The translations under genes were made by a program, and so were the position numbers. From Oscillibacter sp. (GTDB lineage: Bacteria > Bacillota > Clostridia > Oscillospirales > Oscillospiraceae): a stretch of 10,397 nucleotides of DNA. The notes beneath the pieces are model-generated. The model was given only the letters and a program-made list of their open reading frames with translations, made no database searches and was not told where the DNA came from. This document shows, piece by piece, positions 1 through 5,914 of this stretch (position 1 is its first letter; every line of letters starts with the position of its first letter). The stretch covers positions 1 to 10,397 of the forward strand of contig JAKSQE010000037.1 in NCBI GenBank assembly GCA_024404295.1, in the 5' to 3' direction.

Positions 1-1700
1 TGGAGATTATCGACAACCCCCGGCAGGATGTGCCGTTGCTCTCGGTGCTGCGCTCGCCGGTTTTTGGCTTTACACCTGATCGTCTGGCAGAAATCCGTAG
101 CGGACATCGGCAAGATGATTTCTATGATGCGCTGAAAGCAGATGAGGGGGAGGACTGTGCTGCTTTCCTGCGAACGCTGTGCGAACTGCGTCAGGTAGCG
201 CGGGATATGAGTGTCCACCGCCTGATTTGGTATCTTTTCAATAAGCTGAATCTGCTGGGTGTGTTTGGCGCTATGGATGAAGGTACATCCAGACGAGAAA
301 ATCTGATTGCTCTGAGCTGCCACGCAGAGCGGTTCGAGAGTAGTGGATATCGGGGGCTGTTTGCCTTTGTGACCCATATGCGGCAGCTGCTGGAGAATGG
401 AAAGGCACCGGAGACGAAGATCGCATCCGGCAACAGCGGCGTGCGAATGATGAGTATTCATAAATCCAAAGGCTTGGAATTTCCAATCGTGATCTTGTGC
501 GATCTGGATCATGCGTTTTCTCGAAAAGACTTTGATGCGGCGGTATTGGTACACCCAACCTTAGGCCTTGGCCCGGTACGAGTGGACTTGGAACGGAAAA
601 TCAAATATCCCACACCGGCTCGCCGAGCGGTGGAGGAAAAGCTGCGCCGGGAAAATTTGGCGGAGGAGCAGCGTGTATTGTATGTGGCCATGACCCGTCC
701 GCAGGAAAAACTGATTTTGGTAGATACGATGTACCACGCAGAGACCCGTTTGCAGAAGATCGCCACCCGTGCCGGCTGCCCGGCTATGCCGGAGAGCGTG
801 GCCGAGGGAAAGTGTTACGGCGACTGGATCTTGCAGACGCTGCTCTGCCGACCGGAGGCGGTTGCACTGCGCACTTTGGCGCAGGGAGAAGCTGTTTCCA
901 CCTGCGAAGGCACCGATTTTCCGTGGCGGATCGAGATCCACGATGCTGAGAACTTCCGAACGGTGGATACGCTTGACCGAGGGGAAGAATGTGCAACGCA
1001 GGCAGCACAGACTTTCGACCCCGAACTGTTGAACTTCCGCTATCCTTTTGCTGCATCTGCGACACTGCCTACCAAAGTTACGGCTACCCAGCTAAAGGGT
1101 CGTCCGCTGGATGAAGAGATCGCGGAACAGGCGGCGCATGCACCCTATATCCGTCCCTTGGAGCAGCCTCGTTTCCGCCGTAAGAGCCACGGCCTGACAC
1201 CGGCAGAACGAGGAACTGCCACCCATCTGGTGCTGCAGTATCTGGATTTTGAAAGCCCGGATATTGCTGCGCAGGGCCAGACGTTGCAGCGGGAGCGGAA
1301 GCTGACGGAGGAACAGGCTGCAGTAGTGGAGACAGCGGCGTTGGAACGATTTTTACAATCGGAGATTGCTAACGCGATTCGCAACGGCCGCAATGTGCAA
1401 AGAGAGTATCGTTTTACGCTGTTGGTTCCGGCATCAGCTTATGATCGTCATGCACCTCAGGAGGATTCCATGCTGCTGCAGGGCGTGGTGGACTGTTGCT
1501 TTGAAACTGACGACGGAATTACCGTAGTGGATTTTAAGACCGACCATGTCTTTACGGAGGAAGCGCTGCGGGAGCGGGCGGAACTGTATCGACCGCAGCT
1601 GGCTGCGTATTCTCTGGCACTGGAGCGGGTGTTGGGGAAGCCGGTCAATCGCCGTGTTTTGTACTTCCTGCACCCGAACAGAACGGTTGAGGTTTCATAA
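1..1700 (+). CDS. addA: AddA helicase-nuclease subunit, C-terminal half (5' end outside window)
   Basis: This is the ATP-dependent helicase/3'-5' nuclease subunit of AddAB, which resects double-strand breaks up to Chi for RecA loading (the Bacillota counterpart of RecBCD). The frame is open from base 3, and the first residues (EIIDNPRQDVPLLSVLRSP) lie inside the protein, so the start is off the window. About 566 residues are visible, against roughly 1,150-1,250 expected. Helicase motif V-like HKSKGLEFP is at 459-485 and motif VI YVAMTR at 681-698. The C-terminal PD-(D/E)XK nuclease follows: GTATHLV with its His codon at 1224, the acidic GVVD Asp codon at 1491, and DFKTD with Asp codon 1530 and Lys codon 1536, then RPQLAAY. 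All expected nuclease residues are present, so both activities look intact. addB is presumably upstream, out of view. No clear terminator follows; an A-rich tract leads straight into the rpmE promoter. Confidence 0.95.
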   Translation, partial: EIIDNPRQDVPLLSVLRSPVFGFTPDRLAEIRSGHRQDDFYDALKADEGEDCAAFLRTLCELRQVARDMSVHRLIWYLFNKLNLLGVFGAMDEGTSRRENLIALSCHAERFESSGYRGLFAFVTHMRQLLENGKAPETKIASGNSGVRMMSIHKSKGLEFPIVILCDLDHAFSRKDFDAAVLVHPTLGLGPVRVDLERKIKYPTPARRAVEEKLRRENLAEEQRVLYVAMTRPQEKLILVDTMYHAETRLQKIATRAGCPAMPESVAEGKCYGDWILQTLLCRPEAVALRTLAQGEAVSTCEGTDFPWRIEIHDAENFRTVDTLDRGEECATQAAQTFDPELLNFRYPFAASATLPTKVTATQLKGRPLDEEIAEQAAHAPYIRPLEQPRFRRKSHGLTPAERGTATHLVLQYLDFESPDIAAQGQTLQRERKLTEEQAAVVETAALERFLQSEIANAIRNGRNVQREYRFTLLVPASAYDRHAPQEDSMLLQGVVDCCFETDDGITVVDFKTDHVFTEEALRERAELYRPQLAAYSLALERVLGKPVNRRVLYFLHPNRTVEVS

Positions 1701-1733
1701 AGAAAGAAAATATAAGAAAATATCGAAAAAAGC

Positions 1734-1762
1734 TTGCGTTTGTAAATCGGATATGCTATCCT
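1734..1762 (+). promoter_or_regulatory. Predicted sigma-A promoter of rpmE
   Basis: TTGCGT (1734-1739) and TATCCT (1757-1762) are separated by exactly 17 bases. An A-rich stretch at 1701-1731 lies directly upstream and resembles an UP element for the RNA polymerase alpha subunit, as expected for a highly expressed ribosomal protein gene. Predicted transcription start is near 1769, giving a leader of about 60 bases. Assigned by eye only. Confidence 0.6.
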
Positions 1763-1768
1763 GATATG

Positions 1769-1829
1769 GCTTGTGTGGGGTGAAAGCTCTGCACGGTAGT
1801 TTTGGATTAGAAAGAGGTGAACGAGAGCA
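1769..1829 (+). promoter_or_regulatory. rpmE 5' leader, possible autoregulatory RNA
   Basis: This roughly 60-base untranslated region is longer than needed for ribosome binding. A short stem can form between GGCTT near 1768-1772 and AAGCT at 1785-1789. The GAGGTG ribosome binding site at 1814-1819 lies 10 bases before the ATG. Structured leaders upstream of L31 genes, including a Firmicutes type, have been proposed from comparative genomics. Membership here is inference; I could not match a consensus. Confidence 0.3.
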
Positions 1830-2033
1830 ATGAAGGAAGGAATCCATCCCAATTATCAGCAGACTACTATTACTTGCGCCTGCGGTAATGTGATTGAGAC
1901 AGGTTCTACCAAGGAAAACATCAAGGTAGAAGTGTGCTCTAAGTGTCACCCCTTCTTCACTGGCAAGCAGAAGCTGGTCGATACCGGCGGTCGCGTTGCT
2001 AAGTTCAACAAGAAGTTCGGCCTGGACAAGTAA
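1830..2033 (+). CDS. rpmE: 50S ribosomal protein L31, zinc-binding (C+) type
   Basis: L31 is a small protein of the large ribosomal subunit that bridges towards the 30S head. The 67-residue product has the typical MKEGIHPNY start and the conserved C-CxC/CxxC zinc ligands: Cys16, Cys18, Cys36 and Cys39. This marks the zinc-containing form rather than the Cys-less paralogue induced when zinc is scarce. The end, GGRVAKFNKKFGLDK, is also typical. The gene is monocistronic, with its own promoter (1734-1762) and a strong terminator 13 bases after the stop. Codon choice looks more restricted than in its neighbours, as expected for high expression. Confidence 0.97.
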   Translation: MKEGIHPNYQQTTITCACGNVIETGSTKENIKVEVCSKCHPFFTGKQKLVDTGGRVAKFNKKFGLDK

Positions 2034-2045
2034 GAACAGCCAACG

Positions 2046-2080
2046 ACAGGGTCTGCGTCAGCAGACCCTGTTTTCTTTTT
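2046..2080 (+). terminator. Rho-independent terminator of rpmE
   Basis: A perfect 11-bp G+C-rich stem (2046-2056 with 2061-2071) with a GTCA tetraloop is followed by a T-rich run (TTTTCTTTTT, 2071-2080). This is a textbook intrinsic terminator isolating rpmE from the next promoter. Confidence 0.93.
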
Positions 2081-2087
2081 GGAATGG

Positions 2088-2116
2088 TTTACTTTTTGGC
2101 GGTTTCCGTTTATACT
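2088..2116 (+). promoter_or_regulatory. Predicted sigma-A promoter of the flavin reductase-hflX-yigZ unit
   Basis: TTTACT (2088-2093), a 17-base spacer and TATACT (2111-2116) give a good -10 and a moderate -35. It lies just after the rpmE terminator and 30 bases before the first ATG of the three-gene unit. No operator or heat-shock (CIRCE-like) repeat is visible nearby. Confidence 0.6.
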
Positions 2117-2145
2117 AACTCTATCAAACTTGGAGGTAAACACAT

Positions 2146-2652
2146 ATGGCATTGCATCAGGTGGACCTTTCTGCATTTACCCCGCAGATTTTCAATATCT
2201 TTGGAGAGCGTACACCACTGCTGACCGCCGGTGACCGCGTTGCCTGCAATACCATGACCATCGGCTGGTGTCAACTGGGACGGGTCTGGCGTGTGCCGAC
2301 CTGTACGGTGTATTCTCGCCCGAGCCTGCATACCTTAGGATATATGGAATCCAGTGACTATTTTACAGTATCTATTTTGCCGGAGAGTATGCAGGATGCA
2401 CTGCATTTCTGCGGAACAAAGAGCGGCCGGGATGTGGACAAGTTTGCCGCCTGCGGTCTGACGGTTACCTACGGCGCAGGAGATGCGCCCTATATTGCCG
2501 AGGCGGAGTGGGTGCTGGTCTGCAAGAAACTATATGTGCAGGATCTGGATCCGGCCTGTATGCTGGACCAAGGCCCGATTGACCGGCATTATGCGGATGG
2601 CGACTGGCATAGAGTTTACGTCGGCCAGGTGGTTGAGGTTTACAAAGGATAA
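2146..2652 (+). CDS. Flavin reductase family protein
   Basis: This 168-residue single-domain protein resembles the flavin reductase-like, FMN-binding split-barrel family, whose members bind FMN and often reduce it with NAD(P)H. Family-like features are the N-terminal NTMTIGWCQLGRVW segment, the VYSRPSLHT strand and the SGRDVDKFA segment following FTVSILPES. The enzymatic partner and exact substrate cannot be read from sequence; small clostridial members are often uncharacterised electron-transfer proteins. The start is set by GGAGG at 2132-2136, 9 bases before the ATG. It is first in a unit with hflX; only 13 bases separate its stop from the hflX start, and the hflX ribosome binding site overlaps its TAA. 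No signal peptide or membrane segment is seen. Confidence 0.82.
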   Translation: MALHQVDLSAFTPQIFNIFGERTPLLTAGDRVACNTMTIGWCQLGRVWRVPTCTVYSRPSLHTLGYMESSDYFTVSILPESMQDALHFCGTKSGRDVDKFAACGLTVTYGAGDAPYIAEAEWVLVCKKLYVQDLDPACMLDQGPIDRHYADGDWHRVYVGQVVEVYKG

Positions 2653-2665
2653 GGAGAAGTTCTGA

Positions 2666-3964
2666 ATGATGCAGGAAACAGAAAAGATAAGAGATAAAGT
2701 TGTTCTGGTCGGCTTGAACTCTCCGGTATTGAAAGCAGACAGTGCGGATGAGGAGAGCATGGACGAACTGGCAGCTCTGGTGGAAACTGCCGGCGGCGAG
2801 GTGGTGGGCACCGTGCTGCAAAACCGTGCTACCCCCGATGCCCATACCTTTATTGGTGAAGGTAAGGTGGCAGAGGTGCAGCTCTATTGTGAGAATGTGG
2901 AAACCACGATGGTCATCTTTGATAATGATCTGTCTCCCTCGCAGCAGCGTGTTTTGACAGAATTGCTGGGCGTGCAGGTGCTGGATCGCTGCGGCTTGAT
3001 CCTGGATATTTTCGCCCAGAGGGCAAAGACCAAGGAAGGCCGATTGCAGGTGGAGCTGGCACAGTACCGCTATCTACTGCCTCGATTGATCGGTATGTGG
3101 AGCCACTTGGAGCGACAGGGCGGCACCAGCGGCAAGGGACCCATCGGTTCCAAAGGCCCCGGCGAGACACAGTTGGAGACTGACCGCCGTTTGATCCATA
3201 AAAAGATCGATAAACTGCGTGACGATTTGGAGGAGGTGCGCCGCGTGCGCTCTACGCAACGTCAGCAGCGCCGGAAAAACGAAATTCCCGTGGTTGCTAT
3301 TGTAGGCTATACCAATGCCGGAAAGTCCACTTTGCTCAATCAGCTTACCGGTGCGGGAATTCCTGCGAATAACCGCCTGTTTGATACGCTGGATACTACC
3401 AGCCGTTTGTTGACGGTAAGTGACACCATGGACGTGGTCATCAGCGACACTGTTGGCTTTATCCGTAAGCTGCCCCATCAGTTGGTGGAGGCTTTTAAAG
3501 CCACGCTGGAGGAGCTGGAGTATGCTGATCTGCTGCTGCACGTCATCGATGTATCCAATCCCCTGTGGCAGCAGCAATCGCAGGTGGTGGAGAATCTGAT
3601 TTTGGAACTGGGCGCAGGAGACTTGCCCAGAATCGATGTGTTTAATAAGTTCGATAAAGTGGAGGCGGGAGATCTGCGGCCCCACGGCGAAGATATCTGC
3701 GCCATTTCCGCACGTACCGGCGAGGGTGTGGATCATCTGCTGGAAATGATCGACCAACGGTTGGATCGGGGTACGAAGCGGGTCAATATCCATCTGCCTT
3801 ATGACAAGAGCGGCTTATTGGACCTGCTGTATCGGGAGGCCAAGGTAGAATCTGTGGAATACGGTGAAACCATTGATGTTGTGGCAGTCTGTACGCCTCG
3901 TGTTTTGGGTCAGATCGCGGATTATACCCCGGACTGGATGCCACCGAAGGAGGACTGGGAATGA
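2666..3964 (+). CDS. hflX: Ribosome-associated GTPase HflX
   Basis: HflX is a translational GTPase-like factor that binds the 50S subunit and can split stalled 70S ribosomes under heat or antibiotic stress. The 432-residue product matches the family in length and order: an N-terminal HflX domain, the signature GPGETQLE (residues 164-171), a coiled linker rich in Arg/Gln (VRRVRSTQRQQRRKN), then the G domain. G motifs are intact: G1 GYTNAGKST (214-222), a TLDTTSR switch-I region, G3 DTVGF (261-265), G4 NKFD (327-330) and G5 SA at 348. A C-terminal domain follows. The start is the first of two consecutive ATGs, with AAGGAG (2651-2656) upstream. It is probably translated from the message that begins at the flavin reductase gene, and it overlaps yigZ (ATGA). 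In some Gram-positives HflX contributes to macrolide/lincosamide tolerance; whether it does here is unknown. Confidence 0.96.
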   Translation: MMQETEKIRDKVVLVGLNSPVLKADSADEESMDELAALVETAGGEVVGTVLQNRATPDAHTFIGEGKVAEVQLYCENVETTMVIFDNDLSPSQQRVLTELLGVQVLDRCGLILDIFAQRAKTKEGRLQVELAQYRYLLPRLIGMWSHLERQGGTSGKGPIGSKGPGETQLETDRRLIHKKIDKLRDDLEEVRRVRSTQRQQRRKNEIPVVAIVGYTNAGKSTLLNQLTGAGIPANNRLFDTLDTTSRLLTVSDTMDVVISDTVGFIRKLPHQLVEAFKATLEELEYADLLLHVIDVSNPLWQQQSQVVENLILELGAGDLPRIDVFNKFDKVEAGDLRPHGEDICAISARTGEGVDHLLEMIDQRLDRGTKRVNIHLPYDKSGLLDLLYREAKVESVEYGETIDVVAVCTPRVLGQIADYTPDWMPPKEDWE

Positions 3965-4596
3965 CGGAATATCTGGTTCCCTTTGAAGACTGCGAGACTG
4001 AGTTTACGGAAAAACGCTCCCGCTTTATTACCCATCTCTGGCGGGTGGAGAGCGAAGAAGAAGCGCGAAGCCGCATCGAGGAAATGAAGAAAAAATACTA
4101 CGACGCCCGCCACAACTGCTGGTGCTATCTTATTCAGGAGGGTGGCATCGTGCGATACAGTGATGACGGCGAACCTCAGGGCACTGCCGGTCAGCCGATG
4201 CTGAACGTGTTTCAGCGGCAGGAGGTCTGGAACGTCTGCTGCGTAGTTACGCGCTATTTCGGCGGTGTGCTGTTGGGCGCGGGAGGTTTGACACGTGCCT
4301 ATACCAAGGGCGCTGTAGACGCCATGACGGAAGCCGGCATCGCCCGTATGAGCCTGTGGACGTTGTGGGACGTGCCTTGTACATATCCGTTATTTGAGCG
4401 GATGAAATTGGACATTGCAGCTTGCGGCGGTGTGCTGCGGGATGCGGAGTACGGGCAGGACATTACCCTGCATGCTGCGTTTCCTGCCGGAGGCGCCCAG
4501 CAATTTCAAACCCGCTTGACGGAACTTACAGCCGGACAGGCAGACATGCAACCGACCGGCGAAGAGTTCTTGCCGGGCCCCAGAGAAGATGTATAA
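3961..4596 (+). CDS. yigZ: YigZ/IMPACT family protein (UPF0029 plus DUF1949)
   Basis: The 211-residue protein has the IMPACT N-terminal fold: SRFITHLWRV and the conserved YYDARHNCWCYLI, then YSDDGEPQGTAGQPML and TRYFGGVLLGAGGLTRAY. A C-terminal DUF1949 ferredoxin-like domain occupies about residues 140-195. Eukaryotic relatives (IMPACT/Yih1) influence translation control through Gcn1; the bacterial role is poorly defined. The start codon overlaps the hflX stop in an ATGA arrangement, and AAGGAGG (3947-3953) within hflX sits 7 bases before it, so translational coupling is likely. The perfect hairpin at 4602-4638 ends the unit. Co-transcription with hflX hints at a translation-related role, but that is inference. 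Confidence 0.93.
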   Translation: MTEYLVPFEDCETEFTEKRSRFITHLWRVESEEEARSRIEEMKKKYYDARHNCWCYLIQEGGIVRYSDDGEPQGTAGQPMLNVFQRQEVWNVCCVVTRYFGGVLLGAGGLTRAYTKGAVDAMTEAGIARMSLWTLWDVPCTYPLFERMKLDIAACGGVLRDAEYGQDITLHAAFPAGGAQQFQTRLTELTAGQADMQPTGEEFLPGPREDV

Positions 4597-4601
4597 ATAT
4601 G

Positions 4602-4638
4602 AAAAAATTGACGATTCGTATGGAATCGTCAATTTTTT
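4602..4638. terminator. Bidirectional intrinsic terminator between yigZ and the carboxypeptidase gene
   Basis: A perfect 16-bp inverted repeat (4602-4617 with 4623-4638) flanks a GTATG loop. The outer six pairs are A:T, so the hairpin has a U-tract when read from either strand. It lies 5 bases past the yigZ stop and 9 bases past the stop of the converging minus-strand gene, so it can serve both. Confidence 0.92.
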
Positions 4639-4647
4639 ATGGGCAGA

Positions 4648-5724
4648 TCATGATCCGCAAAGGGCATAGAGCGCCACATGGTCGTAAATAACACGCCAAC
4701 TGCTGGCGGCGTTGCCGGTAACGCAAATATAGCGATTTCCCTGAATGTCCTCTCCCCAACTGGCAGCACAGGAGCCTGCCTGCATGACATATCCGGTTTT
4801 GGCTCCTACGGTGCGGACGGTTAGATCTTGGTCGTGATCCTCGATACGCCGCAAAAAGAGATTGGACATCGTTTGCATCTCCGGTCTGGATTCGGTAGTG
4901 GCCAGAGGATAAGAGTGCGTGGATAGCACTTTGCGGCACAAATCATTTTCCATAGCAGCTTTGAGTATCATCGCCATGTCGTAAACGGTGCAGATATGTT
5001 TTTCATCGTAAAGACCGACACAATTGGTAAAGTGAGCCGTTTCGGAGATTCCCAATTCCGATAGCTTTTTGTTCATCAAATCTACGAAAGCTTCTTGTGA
5101 TCCGGCAACATAGTTTGCCAGAGCCAGAGCTGCGTCAGCCCCGGAAGGAAGAATCGTGCCATACAAGAGTTCGGTCACCGTAGGCTGATCGTCTACCATG
5201 TAACCAACAACACTGCAGTCATGCGTGAAGCAGTAATCTGTGATCTCCCGTGTAATGGTTACGGTGTCATTCGGATTGCTCATGTGTTCCACCGCAACCA
5301 ACAAGGTCAGAATCTTTGTCATGGAGGCAGGACTGATCGGGTGATCCGAAGATTTCTCTGCCAATACGGTGTTGTTTTGCAAATCGATTAAGATGGCATA
5401 GAGACTGTCGATTTCCTCGCTTAGAGCAATGGTATCCGCAGTGCAGTCGGCATGATATGGTACAGGATTACTCGTAACAGTTGCTTGGGGCTTAGGGACA
5501 AATGCTGAAACCTCGGGATCGCTGTTATCTTCCTGAAACCGCTGCTGCCGTGCCCGTACAAAAAATAAGGTGCCGAGTGCCACAAGCAGAACAAAGATGG
5601 GGATTGCCTGCAACATGCGTTTCCGCCGCTGCGCGCGGAGCTTGGCCTTGCGACGGGCTGTCCGCTGCGCACGTAATTCGGACCCCCGCTGCGCAGAAAG
5701 AGAAGAGTGATAGGACTCGTGCAT
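4648..5724 (-). CDS. Membrane-anchored serine D-alanyl-D-alanine carboxypeptidase (S11 family)
   Basis: This is a penicillin-binding carboxypeptidase that trims the terminal D-Ala of peptidoglycan pentapeptides outside the membrane. With the start at 5724 it has 358 residues. I chose this ATG over the in-frame one at 5838 because GGAGG sits 7 bases upstream (5731-5736) and the extra 38 residues have no family character. A basic cytoplasmic tail (1-37, rich in Arg/Lys) precedes one membrane segment (about 40-56), then a spacer and the catalytic domain. Visible motifs are SMTK (Ser134 nucleophile, Lys137) and KTG (309-311). The SxN motif reads SGA (194-196), lacking the usual Asn. The protein ends soon after the transpeptidase domain, so the C-terminal PBP5-type domain and amphipathic anchor appear absent. 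Nine Cys occur in the outer domain. It converges on yigZ and diverges from the ATPase gene. Confidence 0.9.
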   Translation of the reverse strand: MHESYHSSLSAQRGSELRAQRTARRKAKLRAQRRKRMLQAIPIFVLLVALGTLFFVRARQQRFQEDNSDPEVSAFVPKPQATVTSNPVPYHADCTADTIALSEEIDSLYAILIDLQNNTVLAEKSSDHPISPASMTKILTLLVAVEHMSNPNDTVTITREITDYCFTHDCSVVGYMVDDQPTVTELLYGTILPSGADAALALANYVAGSQEAFVDLMNKKLSELGISETAHFTNCVGLYDEKHICTVYDMAMILKAAMENDLCRKVLSTHSYPLATTESRPEMQTMSNLFLRRIEDHDQDLTVRTVGAKTGYVMQAGSCAASWGEDIQGNRYICVTGNAASSWRVIYDHVALYALCGS

Positions 5725-5730
5725 GGGAGT

Positions 5731-5736
5731 TCCTCC
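5731..5736 (-). promoter_or_regulatory. Ribosome binding site deciding the carboxypeptidase start
   Basis: On the minus strand GGAGGA lies 6-7 bases before the ATG at 5724-5722. No comparable site precedes the farther in-frame ATG at 5838. Confidence 0.85.
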
Positions 5737-5755
5737 GTAATGCTTGATGGAAGAT

Positions 5756-5761
5756 ATTCTA
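5756..5761 (-). promoter_or_regulatory. Possible -10 element for the carboxypeptidase gene
   Basis: On the minus strand TAGAAT lies 31 bases upstream of the ATG. The matching -35 region 17 bases farther (GTGCAA) is poor, so this is weak. If it is used, transcription would start well inside the longer open frame, which agrees with the chosen start. Confidence 0.35.
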
Positions 5762-5900
5762 ACATAGCGTGAGAGTAATTGCACGAATAATTTGTGGGAC
5801 AGATGCAAAGGATCCGGACAAAAAATTTGATGGAACAATAAGGGCTTCCGAATAGGAGCAGTGGAAAAAATTTTGCATACCCTGAAAGTGAAAACAATTC

Positions 5901-5907
5901 AGGAGGG
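5901..5907 (+). promoter_or_regulatory. Ribosome binding site deciding the ATPase start
   Basis: AGGAGGG lies 7 bases before the ATG at 5915. The upstream in-frame ATG at 5861 has only a weak AGGAG at 5854-5858, 2 bases from it, and would add 18 residues with no resemblance to the rest of the protein. No convincing -35/-10 pair was found in 5762-5900 on the plus strand. Confidence 0.8.
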
Positions 5908-5914
5908 AAACCCT

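Noticed and set aside
561..941. Minus-strand open frames within addA
   Set aside because: addA is continuous and motif-complete here. The frames show no ribosome binding site or recognisable domain.
3074..3793. A 239-codon minus-strand open frame inside hflX
   Set aside because: It is fully contained in the intact, motif-complete hflX gene on the other strand and resembles no protein I know.
5725..5838. Upstream extension of the carboxypeptidase to an ATG at 5838
   Set aside because: The extra 38 residues have no family character and no Shine-Dalgarno site precedes that ATG. A strong GGAGG precedes 5724, and a possible -10 lies within the extension.
5762..5900. Plus-strand promoter for the ATPase gene (TTGATG near 5827 or TTGCAT near 5873)
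   Set aside because: No acceptable -10 lies 16-18 bases after either hexamer, so no promoter is claimed.
5861..5914. Upstream start of the ATPase at 5861
   Set aside because: AGGAG there is only 2 bases from the ATG, which is too close. The AGGAGGG at 5901-5907 serves the ATG at 5915, where the family-like NFFVGANSGDGF sequence begins 5 residues in.
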